Below, one piece after another: positions 28,349-37,561 of a DNA stretch of 64,000 nucleotides; position 1 is the first letter of the stretch, and every line of letters starts with the position of its first letter. The position numbers and the translations under genes were made by a program. A model generated the notes under the pieces. It did not search any database, was not told the DNA's origin, and saw only the letters and a list, made by a program, of their open reading frames with translations. Source of the stretch: an uncultured Aquimarina sp. (GTDB taxonomy: Bacteria > Bacteroidota > Bacteroidia > Flavobacteriales > Flavobacteriaceae); assembly GCF_947500065.1 (NCBI RefSeq), contig NZ_CANMQT010000003.1, forward strand, positions 186,001-250,000, read 5' to 3'.

Positions 28349-30040
28349 ATGAAATATGTGAAAATCTTATCCATTTTTTTGATTTTACTATCTGTGAATG
28401 CTTATTGCCAGAATAGTGAAAAATCTAAATCAACGTCTTATACAATTGGGTATGCATCCATTGAATCAGGTAATGTAGAAATTTATCAAAGAAATATTGA
28501 AGGTACATCAAATATTAAAAGTACAAATGAGAAAGGTGGTTACTTAGCTTGGTCTCCTGATGGAAAACATTTTGCTTTTTATCACAAATATGATGAAAAA
28601 AAAACGTGGTCTATACATACAATGAATAGTGATGGCACGAATAGGAAGAGATTAACTCATGAAAAAAACAAATGGGATAATTCACCAGCATGGTCACCTG
28701 ATGGAAGAAAAATTGTTTTTTCAAGAGCATATAAGGATACGGATAAAAATTGGCAGAAAGAACTTTGGATTATGAATTCTGATGGTAGTGAACAGGCTCA
28801 AATAGAATCATTAAATGGTGGTGGCCCTTATTTTACATCAGATGGTAGGATAGTCTATCACTCAGAATTCAAAGATAAAAAAAATGAAATAAGCATAGCA
28901 GATATTGATGGTAACAACATCATTCACTTGACAGATAATGAATCTGAAGATTGGCATCCAGAGGTTTCACCAGATGGCAAGCAAATCGCTTTTATGTCTG
29001 ACAGAGATGGAAATCATGAAATTTATGTAATGAATATAGATGGTTCTAATCAAAAACGATTAACGAATAATGATGTTGATGATTGGTATCCATCATGGTC
29101 TCCTGATAGTTCTAAACTAATTTTTTCATCACTTAGGGATGGAGAAAAAGGTATTTATATTATGAACAAGGATGGTGATGAAATAAGAAAAATTATATCA
29201 AATGCTACAAGTCCGGCATGGTTAAAAATCCATCAAAGTAATAGCCAAGATAAATTACCAGTCCTCGAAGGTCCTTATCTCGGGCAAAAACCACCAGGTT
29301 TAATTCCAGAAGTTTTTGCGCCCAGTGGACTTTCTACAGAGCATCGTGACGGTAACGGTTTCTTCACACCTGATATGAATGAATTCTACTTTACAAGGAG
29401 AAGCTTCAAAGACGGAAAATGGTCATTAGTTGTCTTTAAATCCGAGAACAATCGGTGGCGCGAGTCTGTGATGGGACCTAGGGTGGGTAGACCCATTATT
29501 ACTCCGGACGGTAGGACTATGCATTTGGGCAAGCATTATATGGAACGTACCGAAACGGGATGGTCGGAAGTAAAAAGTCTTGGGCCCATGTTCGACCGAG
29601 AAGACTGGGGCATCATGCGCTTGTCTGCATCCGCCAAAGGAACCTATGTTTTTGACGATGCTAAAAATAATAATGTAATCCGCATATCAGCTATCAAAGA
29701 CGGCAAGCGTGAAGAACCAAAACTACTCGGTAAGAAAATTAACACAGGTAAATGGACAGCCCACCCATTCATCGCCCCAGATGAATCCTATTTAATGTGG
29801 GATAGTGAGAGAGAAGGTGGGTATGGTGATTCTGATTTATACATTTCTTTTCGACAGAAAGATGGTTCATGGGGTGCTGCCATTAATTTGGGAGATACAA
29901 TAAACACAAACGCTTGGGAAGGTGGAGCATACGTAACACCAGACGGAAAATATCTTTTCTTTAACCGATATATAAGCGAAGAAAATGCGGGTATGTATTG
30001 GGTTGACGCACAAATTATTGAGAGCCTTAGACCTCAATAA
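28349..30040 (+). CDS. Secreted beta-propeller (PD40/TolB-like) protein, apparent fusion
   Basis: 563 residues with a signal peptide (LILLSVNAYCQ). Residues 40-300 hold PD40 repeats of the TolB type (LAWSPDGKHFAFY, PAWSPDGRKIVFS, PEVSPDGKQIAFMSD, PSWSPDSSKLIFSS). After the linker GPYLGQKPPGLIPEVFAPS the second half is a different PD40 set (FFTPDMNEFYFTRR, AHPFIAPDESYLMWDS, AYVTPDGKYLFFNR) that I know as a stand-alone family. The two parts look fused, and the second is visibly less AT-rich. It heads the operon of beta-lactamase-fold lipoproteins and is divergent from sensor pair 3. It likely acts as a protein- or glycan-binding scaffold in the periplasm. Confidence 0.85.
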   Translation: MKYVKILSIFLILLSVNAYCQNSEKSKSTSYTIGYASIESGNVEIYQRNIEGTSNIKSTNEKGGYLAWSPDGKHFAFYHKYDEKKTWSIHTMNSDGTNRKRLTHEKNKWDNSPAWSPDGRKIVFSRAYKDTDKNWQKELWIMNSDGSEQAQIESLNGGGPYFTSDGRIVYHSEFKDKKNEISIADIDGNNIIHLTDNESEDWHPEVSPDGKQIAFMSDRDGNHEIYVMNIDGSNQKRLTNNDVDDWYPSWSPDSSKLIFSSLRDGEKGIYIMNKDGDEIRKIISNATSPAWLKIHQSNSQDKLPVLEGPYLGQKPPGLIPEVFAPSGLSTEHRDGNGFFTPDMNEFYFTRRSFKDGKWSLVVFKSENNRWRESVMGPRVGRPIITPDGRTMHLGKHYMERTETGWSEVKSLGPMFDREDWGIMRLSASAKGTYVFDDAKNNNVIRISAIKDGKREEPKLLGKKINTGKWTAHPFIAPDESYLMWDSEREGGYGDSDLYISFRQKDGSWGAAINLGDTINTNAWEGGAYVTPDGKYLFFNRYISEENAGMYWVDAQIIESLRPQ

Positions 30041-30065
30041 CAACTCATTTAAAAAAGAAGAAAAC

Positions 30066-31916
30066 ATGAAAAATATAATCTCAGCACTGTTAATCATAAT
30101 TTTTTTTCAATCATGTGCAGAAGAATCAAATACGGATACTACAGTAGATTTAATTAAAAAGGTAGAAACTAGCCTCACAACTCGGGTATATATAGAAGGT
30201 GATTCAACATGGTCTATAGAAGAACGTATGACGCACTATGGAATTCCAGGTGTTAGTATTGCTGTGATACATAATGGTAAAATTGCGTGGACAAAAGGGT
30301 ACGGTGTCGTGGATAAAGAAAGTCAAACCCCAGTAACTACACAAACACTTTTCCAAGCAGGAGCACTGAGTATTCCTGTAACAGCCTATGGTGCATTACG
30401 TCTTGTAGAACAAGACAAAGTAACATTAGATGAAAACATTAACAGCTACTTAAAGTCTTGGAAATTGCCAGAAAATGAATTCACCAAGGAAAAGAAAGTA
30501 ACCATAAGAAATCTTTTAAATCATTCTTCAGGAATATATCCTCGTATAATAGGAGGACATAACTATAGTATAAATGAAAAAACGCCAACACTTGTGGAGA
30601 TACTAAACGGAATTTATCCAGCTAAAAATGAGCCAATCTCCGTAAAGAAAGAGCCTGGTGAAAGTGTTCGTTTTGAATATGAACACTATGTGCCTATTCA
30701 ACAAATGATGCTCGATGTTGAGGGTAAGGGGAAAACATTCCCAGAGATTATGCATAAACTCGTGTTACAACCCTTAGAAATGAACAACAGTACGTTTAAC
30801 CAATCACTTACTACAGAACAATTAACGATGGTAGCAACAGGTTATTTACGAGATGGTTCTATGGTAAAAGGTAGAAGAAATATATATCCTTCAATGGCTG
30901 CATTTGGATTATGGGCAACCGCTGAAGACTATGCTAAATTTATAACCAACATACAGCAAACCCTAAAAGGTAAGCGTACTAAAGGATTATCAAAAGATCT
31001 AACAGAATTAATGGGCACACGATTTGGAGCCCAGAATTCTGGTTGGCCAGCTAGCTCAGCTTCACACGGGTTAGGGTTTCAACTTCAAAATAGAAACAAT
31101 GAAATCTACTTAAGGTATGGCGGAATGAATGCAGGTTTTTTTGCTGAGATTATGGCTCATAGAGACAAAGGTTATGGTGTGGTTGTATTCACTAATTCCA
31201 ATTTTCCACAATTCAATGCTGAAGTGATTCGTTCTGTAGCCCTAGCCTATGATTGGGATGGTTTTGTTCCGGTATATAAGAAAATAGAAATTGAACTGTC
31301 TTTAATCGATAAAATTAATGGTAGATATATATCCAATGGCAGAATTTTAAAAGTTTTTCAAAAGGACAACAAACTGTTCTATAAAAATATACTTAACATA
31401 AAACCTGAAGAACTAGTCAAAGTCTCGGATAGTAGTTTTGTGAGAAGAAATTATACTCGACTTATGCAATTCATGCCAAATTCTGAAAACAAAGCGCTCA
31501 ATTTACATTATATTAATAACAACGATGGGTCAATAGCATCAACCTATATAAAGATGGATACTGATAAAAAAGAACCCGTAGAATTTCTTCTTGAAGGTGA
31601 ATTTGAAAAAGCACTTAATGCATATAAAACCAGAAAAGAACATGACGCTACTTATCCTACAGTTACTGAAGACTACCTAAATGATCTTGGTGATAGTTTT
31701 TACCACGAGAATAGATTGAAATTAGCACAAAACACGTTCAAAGTGAATATGATGCTCTATCCAAATAGTTTTAAAGTATACGACAGTTATGCAAAAGCCT
31801 GCAAGAAAATAGGGGAAATTGATCTGGCCATTTTAAATTATTCGAAATCACTTGAATTAAATCCTCAAAATAACAATGCTAAGGATAAGCTTAAGGAATT
31901 ACAAAAAAGTGAATAA
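30066..31916 (+). CDS. Beta-lactamase-fold lipoprotein without active site (copy 1)
   Basis: 616 residues from the ATG at 30066; the frame starts earlier, at 29985, but the 30066 start gives a lipoprotein signal (IIIFFQSC, Cys17). The serine-hydrolase fold (PF00144, about 45-390) is clear from GIPGVSIAVIHNGKIAWTKG, LRLVEQDKVTLDENINSYL and VVVFTNSN. The catalytic tetrad SxxK is replaced: Ser to Ala100 and Lys to Ile103 (FQAGALSIPV). The YxN and HGG sites read FEYEH and YGG. The C-terminal region holds TPR-like helices ending in YDSYAKACKKIGEIDLA. So it should bind rather than hydrolyse. The fold is certain; the dead site is read from alignment by eye. Confidence 0.87.
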   Translation: MKNIISALLIIIFFQSCAEESNTDTTVDLIKKVETSLTTRVYIEGDSTWSIEERMTHYGIPGVSIAVIHNGKIAWTKGYGVVDKESQTPVTTQTLFQAGALSIPVTAYGALRLVEQDKVTLDENINSYLKSWKLPENEFTKEKKVTIRNLLNHSSGIYPRIIGGHNYSINEKTPTLVEILNGIYPAKNEPISVKKEPGESVRFEYEHYVPIQQMMLDVEGKGKTFPEIMHKLVLQPLEMNNSTFNQSLTTEQLTMVATGYLRDGSMVKGRRNIYPSMAAFGLWATAEDYAKFITNIQQTLKGKRTKGLSKDLTELMGTRFGAQNSGWPASSASHGLGFQLQNRNNEIYLRYGGMNAGFFAEIMAHRDKGYGVVVFTNSNFPQFNAEVIRSVALAYDWDGFVPVYKKIEIELSLIDKINGRYISNGRILKVFQKDNKLFYKNILNIKPEELVKVSDSSFVRRNYTRLMQFMPNSENKALNLHYINNNDGSIASTYIKMDTDKKEPVEFLLEGEFEKALNAYKTRKEHDATYPTVTEDYLNDLGDSFYHENRLKLAQNTFKVNMMLYPNSFKVYDSYAKACKKIGEIDLAILNYSKSLELNPQNNNAKDKLKELQKSE

Positions 31917-31974
31917 AATGAACTTCCATTTTTTGAATGGATTTCAGGTTACAAACATTTATAAATAAAAAAAT

Positions 31975-33774
31975 ATGAAAAATAGTGTCTCAGTTCTCTT
32001 CATCATAATTCTTTTACAATCATGTGGATCACAATCAAATACCGATACTGCAATTGATTTAATTAAAAAGGTAGAAACAGGTCTCACAACTCGGGTATAT
32101 ATAGAAGGTGATTCCACATGGTCTATAGAACAACGTATGAAACACTATGGAATTCCAGGTGTCAGCATTGCAGTAATACATGATGGTAAAATTGCATGGA
32201 CAAAAGGTTATGGTGTCGTGGATAAAGAAAGTAAAGTCCCTGTGACAGAACAAACCCTTTTCCAGGCAGCAGCAACTACTATGCCGGTTACGGCCTACGG
32301 AGCATTGCGACTTGCAGAAGAAAATAATTTAGCCTTAGATGAAAACATTAACAGCTACTTAAAATCTTGGAAAGTGCCAGAAAATAAGTTTACCAAAGAA
32401 AAGAAAGTCACTATAAGAAATCTTTTAAATCATTCTGCCGGAATACATCCTCGTGGTACGGGATCATATAATATAAATGCAAAAATTCCAACACTTGTAG
32501 AGATTCTGAATGGGACTCCTCCAGCCTCAAACGAGCCAATAACAGTAAATAAAGAGCCAGGCGAAAGTGTTCGTTTTGCATACGCTAGCTATGTGTCCAT
32601 ACAACAAATGATGCTGGATGTTGAGGGGAAAACATTTCCAGAAATCATGGATGAGCTTGTGCTACAACCCTTAGAAATGAACAACAGCACATTTAGTCAA
32701 TCTCTTACAGCAGCGCAATTAGAGAAGGTAGCAACAGGTTATTTACAAGATGGCTCCGTGGTAAAAGGCAGAAGACATATCTATCCTGTTATGGCTTCAA
32801 ATGGATTATGGACAACTGCCGAGGACTATGCAAAATTTATAACCCATATACAGCAATCAAAAGAGCTGACAGAATTGATGGGTACACCATATGGAGTGCG
32901 TAATTCTGGATGGTCAGCTACACTCGGGTTAGGGTTTCAGCTTTTCAATAAAAACGGTGAAATCTACTTAAGGCATCACGGATGGAATAGAGGTTTTTAT
33001 GCTGAGATTATGGCTCATAGAGACAAAGGTTATGGTGTGGTGGTGTTTACAAATTCAACTTTTCCCGAATTTAATGCTGAAGTGATGCGCTCTATAGCCC
33101 TGGCGTATGATTGGAGTAATTTTGTTTCGGTTCATCAAAAAATGGAAATTGAAGAGTCATTAGTTGAAGAAATTGCAGGGAGGTACCAATCCGATGAAGT
33201 AATTGTGGAAATCTATCAAAAGGGCAATCAACTGTTTTACAAAAACATACTTGACGAACAGGGAGTAGAACTCATTAAAGTATCCGATAGCCTTTTCGCC
33301 CGAAGAAATTCCAGCCGATTTATTCAGCTTAAATCAGATGCTAAAAATGGAACGATCAATTTACAATATCTGAATAGAAACGATGGGGCCTTAGTTTCAA
33401 CAATAGTTAAGGTTCCCAATTATAAAAAGCATCCCGTGGAATTCCTTCTTGAAGACGATTTTGAAAACGCACTTGTAGCCTATAAGAATTTAATGGAACT
33501 GGATCCTACCCATCCAAGTGTGACAGAAGGCTATATAAATGACATTGGTTATGATTTTTACCACTCCGATAGAATGACACTATCACTAAACACTTTCAAA
33601 GTGAATATGATGCTCTATCCTGATAGTTACAAAGTATATGATAGTTATGCAGAAGCCTGTATGAAAGCAGGAGAAACAGATTTGTCAATTTTAAATTATA
33701 CGAAATCACTTGAATTAAATCCTCAAAATAACAATGCCAAGCATATACTTAAGGAATTACAAAAAAGTGAATGA
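31975..33774 (+). CDS. Beta-lactamase-fold lipoprotein without active site (copy 2)
   Basis: 599 residues. A tandem paralogue of the preceding gene, alike along its whole length, with the lipobox LLQSC (Cys17). The SxxK site reads FQAAATTMPV, so Ser is Ala100 and Lys is Met103. The YxN site is FAYAS, and the HGG site is HHG (LRHHGWNRGF). It keeps the C-terminal TPR tail (YDSYAEACMKAGETDLS). The two copies thus lost the catalytic pair by different substitutions at Lys (Ile versus Met) but share Ala at Ser, so the loss of Ser may predate the duplication. It lies 58 bp after copy 1. Confidence 0.87.
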   Translation: MKNSVSVLFIIILLQSCGSQSNTDTAIDLIKKVETGLTTRVYIEGDSTWSIEQRMKHYGIPGVSIAVIHDGKIAWTKGYGVVDKESKVPVTEQTLFQAAATTMPVTAYGALRLAEENNLALDENINSYLKSWKVPENKFTKEKKVTIRNLLNHSAGIHPRGTGSYNINAKIPTLVEILNGTPPASNEPITVNKEPGESVRFAYASYVSIQQMMLDVEGKTFPEIMDELVLQPLEMNNSTFSQSLTAAQLEKVATGYLQDGSVVKGRRHIYPVMASNGLWTTAEDYAKFITHIQQSKELTELMGTPYGVRNSGWSATLGLGFQLFNKNGEIYLRHHGWNRGFYAEIMAHRDKGYGVVVFTNSTFPEFNAEVMRSIALAYDWSNFVSVHQKMEIEESLVEEIAGRYQSDEVIVEIYQKGNQLFYKNILDEQGVELIKVSDSLFARRNSSRFIQLKSDAKNGTINLQYLNRNDGALVSTIVKVPNYKKHPVEFLLEDDFENALVAYKNLMELDPTHPSVTEGYINDIGYDFYHSDRMTLSLNTFKVNMMLYPDSYKVYDSYAEACMKAGETDLSILNYTKSLELNPQNNNAKHILKELQKSE

Positions 33775-33860
33775 AACAAGCTTTCATCTAATTTAATAGT
33801 GCTTTATGATAGAAATAGTAATTAACAAGTCATTCCAAACATTTATAAACTAAGAACATT

Positions 33861-35105
33861 ATGAAAAACATAACAGGACTACTACTTTTAATACTTCTTT
33901 TTCTTGCATGTAAAAACGAGTCAAAAAAGGACTCTGATACCTTAAACACTGCACCTCCAAAATATGAAACGTATAATTATTCTGGATTTACAAAAGAAGA
34001 AATTTACGCAATCCATAAACATATTTATGAAGGTGGGGATTGGACGGTATATGGTGATACCGAGCGGTATTTTTACCTAAACTTCTCCGAAATAAAGAAT
34101 CATTCACGCATACTTAGGTCAGATACACCAAAAATTCTTGAAGAAACACCGAGAGATGATGTGAAAAATTTCATTACCTCAACAGATTTAAAAAAAGGAG
34201 GTGGACTATCATTAAACGACTATGTACAGCAAGTAGAAGTTAATGGGTTAATTATAATTCATAAAGGCAAAATCGTCTTTGAAGGTTACCCGAGAATGTT
34301 CCCAACCGATTTGCATATTAATATGATAATAACCCAAGTTTTTGTGAGTACTTCAATTGCTATTTTGGAGGATAGAGGTTTAATCGATACTAGCAAACCC
34401 ATTGATTACTATTTTGATGCCCTTAAAAATTCAGGGTGGGAAGGTGTTCCGGTACTAGATATTCTTTCCATGAGTTCCGGAATTGATCGTGTCCCATTGG
34501 ATACGTATGAGGTGAGTTTTGACCCCATTAAGGATTTAGCTACAGCAAAGTCTGCTACGCCATCAGGAATGGAGTACCAATGGTCGAATGCCGATGCTAT
34601 GGTATTAACGCTACTTGTTGAAAAAATTAGTGATCTTCCTTTTCGTGATTTTGTGGAACAGGAAATATGGAGAAAGATAGGATCAGAACATAGTGCCCTT
34701 TTAGCAATCAATAAGAATGGGACCTCTGCTTCATATGTTGATGGCATGTCAACAACACTTCGAGATCTTGCTAAATTTGGTCTTGCTTTTACGCCTAGTG
34801 GTAGAAAGAGTGCCAATCCAATAATTTCTGATGCGCACTTATTTAAAATACGGAATGTAAATAAAAACCTCAAGGAGACTTCACGGAATTTTAAAGAAAC
34901 GATATATAGCAGTTATCAATGGGGTGCAGTATTCGATGATGGTGATTTTTATAAAGGAGCACATGGAGGTCAAGGCCTTTATATATCACCTTCGAAAGAT
35001 TTGGTTATTGCATTTTTCGGAACTTCTAATACTGATCGTCAAAGGAATCAACTTGAAGTCATTTCTCGACAGCTTTCCAAATCAGGACTATTTGATCTTG
35101 AATAA
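33861..35105 (+). CDS. Beta-lactamase-fold lipoprotein without active site (NylB-like)
   Basis: 414 residues, lipobox LLFLAC (Cys17). A third serine-hydrolase-fold protein, but from the 6-aminohexanoate-dimer hydrolase (NylB)-like branch. It keeps VQQVEVNGLIIIHKGKIVFE, VLDILSMSSGIDR, and the late AHGGQGLYISPSKDLVIAFF. At the SxxK position it reads MIITQVFVST, so Ser is Ile156 and Lys is Gln159; the Tyr site reads YQWSNAD, with Trp where Tyr is expected. No TPR tail. It ends the apparent operon that starts with the beta-propeller gene. Confidence 0.84.
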   Translation: MKNITGLLLLILLFLACKNESKKDSDTLNTAPPKYETYNYSGFTKEEIYAIHKHIYEGGDWTVYGDTERYFYLNFSEIKNHSRILRSDTPKILEETPRDDVKNFITSTDLKKGGGLSLNDYVQQVEVNGLIIIHKGKIVFEGYPRMFPTDLHINMIITQVFVSTSIAILEDRGLIDTSKPIDYYFDALKNSGWEGVPVLDILSMSSGIDRVPLDTYEVSFDPIKDLATAKSATPSGMEYQWSNADAMVLTLLVEKISDLPFRDFVEQEIWRKIGSEHSALLAINKNGTSASYVDGMSTTLRDLAKFGLAFTPSGRKSANPIISDAHLFKIRNVNKNLKETSRNFKETIYSSYQWGAVFDDGDFYKGAHGGQGLYISPSKDLVIAFFGTSNTDRQRNQLEVISRQLSKSGLFDLE

Positions 35106-35164
35106 AATGACCAACAAAGATATAGTACATCAAATATCTAGACCTTAGTAGACAATTATAAACT

Positions 35165-35275
35165 ATGAAAAACAGAAAAGGAAACTACTTTTAATAGTTG
35201 TATTGACTCTATTTTTAAATGCTTACAATACTAAAAAAAACAGAAAACGAGGAGTAAATGTATCTAGAATCCTGA
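35165..35275 (+). pseudogene. Remnant of a fourth lipoprotein/secreted gene
   Basis: An ATG (35165) opens with MKNRKG and then stops in frame; shifting by one base gives KLLLIVVLTLFLNAYNTKKN, a good signal-peptide core. The stretch TTATAAACTATGAAAAAC resembles the start of the gene at 33861 (ATGAAAAACATAACAGG), so it looks like the decayed 5' end of a paralogue. No longer frame follows. Confidence 0.5.
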
Positions 35276-35327
35276 TGTGAATAGCTATAATTTTTTTATG
35301 TTTAACATCCTATGCTTAAGTGGAAGT

Positions 35328-35361
35328 AAACAAAGCTATCTTCTTATAGACAGCTTTGTTT
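35328..35361. terminator. Terminator, 10-bp stem
   Basis: AAACAAAGCT (35328-35337) pairs with AGCTTTGTTT (35352-35361). It is placed between the end of the beta-lactamase-fold operon and the convergent S41 gene, with A/T tracts on both sides, so it can act in both directions. Confidence 0.85.
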
Positions 35362-35379
35362 ATTGTGTATATAAATTAT

Positions 35380-36789
35380 TTAGTTTTCTAATATTTCTAT
35401 AGCACGATCTATTCCACTATCTATTCCTTCTTCGAAATCTGAGGTTGACAAAAATGGCACTCGGTTTTCTTGATTTTGGGGACCAATACCAACTACTTCA
35501 AAAACTTCTCCCTGTGCATCACTATATATTTCATTAGATAATCCTACTTCTGCGCCAATAGGCAAGATATGTGTTAGAATAGTAGAAAAAGCACCATTTG
35601 TGTTCTCTCCCACGATGGTTACATATGGTAAATCTTTCATGCATAGCGTTAAAAGTTCTCCTGCACTTATGGTAAATGGACTCGTAAGTAATATGATATC
35701 TCCAGTGAATTGAAAATCTCCTTTAGGTCCTACGGAAAAAGATTTATTTTCTGTAAAACTGTTACCTAATCGAGCTTTTTTGAAATATGAAACTCGTTCT
35801 TGATCCATAAAACGAGAAACCATATCTAACGCCGCTGTATCGTAGCCACCATCATTAAAACGCATGTCGAGAACTAGTTTAGAAACTCCGGATGCTGAAA
35901 GATCATTCATCATTCTATTTAATACAATATTTAATGCTGAGAGTTCATCAATAAAATTAGTTCCATATCCTTCCATTGTTATGATATTAATGTATCCAAT
36001 ATCATCATTGATCAATCCCCATATGATATTCTCATTTTCATCTGTTTCAAAATCTCCTCCTAAATAATCGGTAACAATGGTTGCTAATTTTTCATTCCCA
36101 AGATCAAAAAAATCATCATAATTTTCTATGATGAGATCTCCACTTAGGTTCTCATTGAGTCTTTCCAGTAGTTTTGGATCTCCTGATTGAATTTCAATGC
36201 CATTGTCTTCATCGTAGATACTTACATGTCCATCTTCTAACAAAAATGCTAACTCTTCTAAAACATCATAGAAGTTATCCGCTGTTACTTGATCTCTCAA
36301 ACTCTCATACTGAGACCAGTCTACATTTCTGGTTTCAAAAAAAGCATAGTAGTCATTAAAAATATTCCAGAAATGGTCAAAATTTACCTTTGGATCTTTT
36401 GTTTCAGAAACCTGATCAGGGAGACAAAATGGATTTTGATTTAATAATCTAGTAAATTTCACTTCTGAATCCGATAAATCTGTAGAGGCTATTAGCTCAT
36501 TTATATTTATTAGGTCCAATTTTAATCCAAAAAAATCTTCAGGAATAAAATCATCATCCTGAATGGAACATCCTACAGCATTTATATTATAAAATACATC
36601 TTTACCATCTGTAAACTCAAAAATGTATCCTTTTTCAGCGGATAACCAAAAACCGTTTATCGAATCTTTAGCTGGTGGAGTGGTATCATCATCTGATTGA
36701 CAAGAAGAAATAAATAGCAGCAAGAAACATACAGGCCATTTTTTAATAATAACGAAAGGGATTTCTTTTTTGATTATATGTAATATCAT
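35380..36789 (-). CDS. S41 family peptidase lipoprotein
   Basis: 469 residues. The N-terminus has a hydrophobic segment and a lipobox (LLLFISSC, Cys30), with a longer than usual pre-sequence, so the true start may be downstream of the ATG at 36789. The S41 core shows KLVLDMRFNDGGYDT, then the nucleophile region SPFTISAGELLTL, and IVGENTNGAF. A lipocalin-like or similar domain may occupy the region before it. Likely degrades peptides in the periplasm or on the surface. Confidence 0.85.
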   Translation of the reverse strand: MILHIIKKEIPFVIIKKWPVCFLLLFISSCQSDDDTTPPAKDSINGFWLSAEKGYIFEFTDGKDVFYNINAVGCSIQDDDFIPEDFFGLKLDLININELIASTDLSDSEVKFTRLLNQNPFCLPDQVSETKDPKVNFDHFWNIFNDYYAFFETRNVDWSQYESLRDQVTADNFYDVLEELAFLLEDGHVSIYDEDNGIEIQSGDPKLLERLNENLSGDLIIENYDDFFDLGNEKLATIVTDYLGGDFETDENENIIWGLINDDIGYINIITMEGYGTNFIDELSALNIVLNRMMNDLSASGVSKLVLDMRFNDGGYDTAALDMVSRFMDQERVSYFKKARLGNSFTENKSFSVGPKGDFQFTGDIILLTSPFTISAGELLTLCMKDLPYVTIVGENTNGAFSTILTHILPIGAEVGLSNEIYSDAQGEVFEVVGIGPQNQENRVPFLSTSDFEEGIDSGIDRAIEILEN

Positions 36790-36889
36790 AATTTTTGATT
36801 TTTTTTGTGAAGTAAAATATTGTGTAAATACTAAGGCAGCGTTTTACTAAAACTGAAGAAAATAGAACCTAATTCTTATAAGACTGTAT

Positions 36890-37459
36890 TTAGAAACGAT
36901 ATCCAATTTTAAGATTAATATAAGGTGTCAAACCAATTTCTCTGCCAGTCTCGTTTCCAAAACCAATCCCACCACCAACTCCAACTTCATAATTAAAATG
37001 ATTACCAATATTTCTTCTAATTCCCCAGCTTACTGCTGTAAATGGATGACTAGATAAATTTCTATTAGTACCAGTATCAGAATGGTCATAAAAATAGTAA
37101 CTACCTCGTAACGATATATAATTACCACTGTTACCATCTATTCTTTTACCTTGACTTGCTCGTTTTTTTAAATTATAGTACCAACGAGGTTCTAATGCTA
37201 CTATAGGTAATGAATAACCATTACCAACTTGAGTATCATTACCATCCGTCCATAAACCTACAATTGCTATTCCTATTTCACTTTGTAAAGCAACTTGATT
37301 GGATATTTTTAATTCATTATGAACCCACACGCCCATAACTCCGATTTGAATTCCAAAGGTTGATTTTTCCACGGATACCTCTTGTATATTTTGAGAAAAC
37401 CCGAAATAGGAACTCATTATTAAAATGGAAATAAAAACTACTTTATTCATACGAAACAT
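36890..37459 (-). CDS. Small outer-membrane beta-barrel protein
   Basis: 189 residues, with a signal peptide ending near residue 22 (SSYFGFSQ). The mature part has eight or so amphipathic strands and ends GLTPYINLKIGYRF, with the terminal Phe of outer-membrane barrels. Function is unknown. It probably follows the AraC regulator gene on the same strand but 103 bp away. Confidence 0.75.
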   Translation of the reverse strand: MFRMNKVVFISILIMSSYFGFSQNIQEVSVEKSTFGIQIGVMGVWVHNELKISNQVALQSEIGIAIVGLWTDGNDTQVGNGYSLPIVALEPRWYYNLKKRASQGKRIDGNSGNYISLRGSYYFYDHSDTGTNRNLSSHPFTAVSWGIRRNIGNHFNYEVGVGGGIGFGNETGREIGLTPYINLKIGYRF

Positions 37460-37561
37460 TATTTATGTTTTTTGATTTACTGATGTAAAAGTATCAGGAT
37501 CAAAAAAATAATAAAGTAATTTTGCGACGGGAGAAGTGCTAAAACAGTAGAACTATACGAA

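Noticed and set aside
34409..34873. Minus-strand frame of 154 codons
   Set aside because: It is antisense to the NylB-like lipoprotein, which has a lipobox and family motifs.
30066..35105. Active beta-lactamase or penicillin resistance genes
   Set aside because: The catalytic Ser and Lys are missing in all three products, so hydrolysis by the usual mechanism is not expected.
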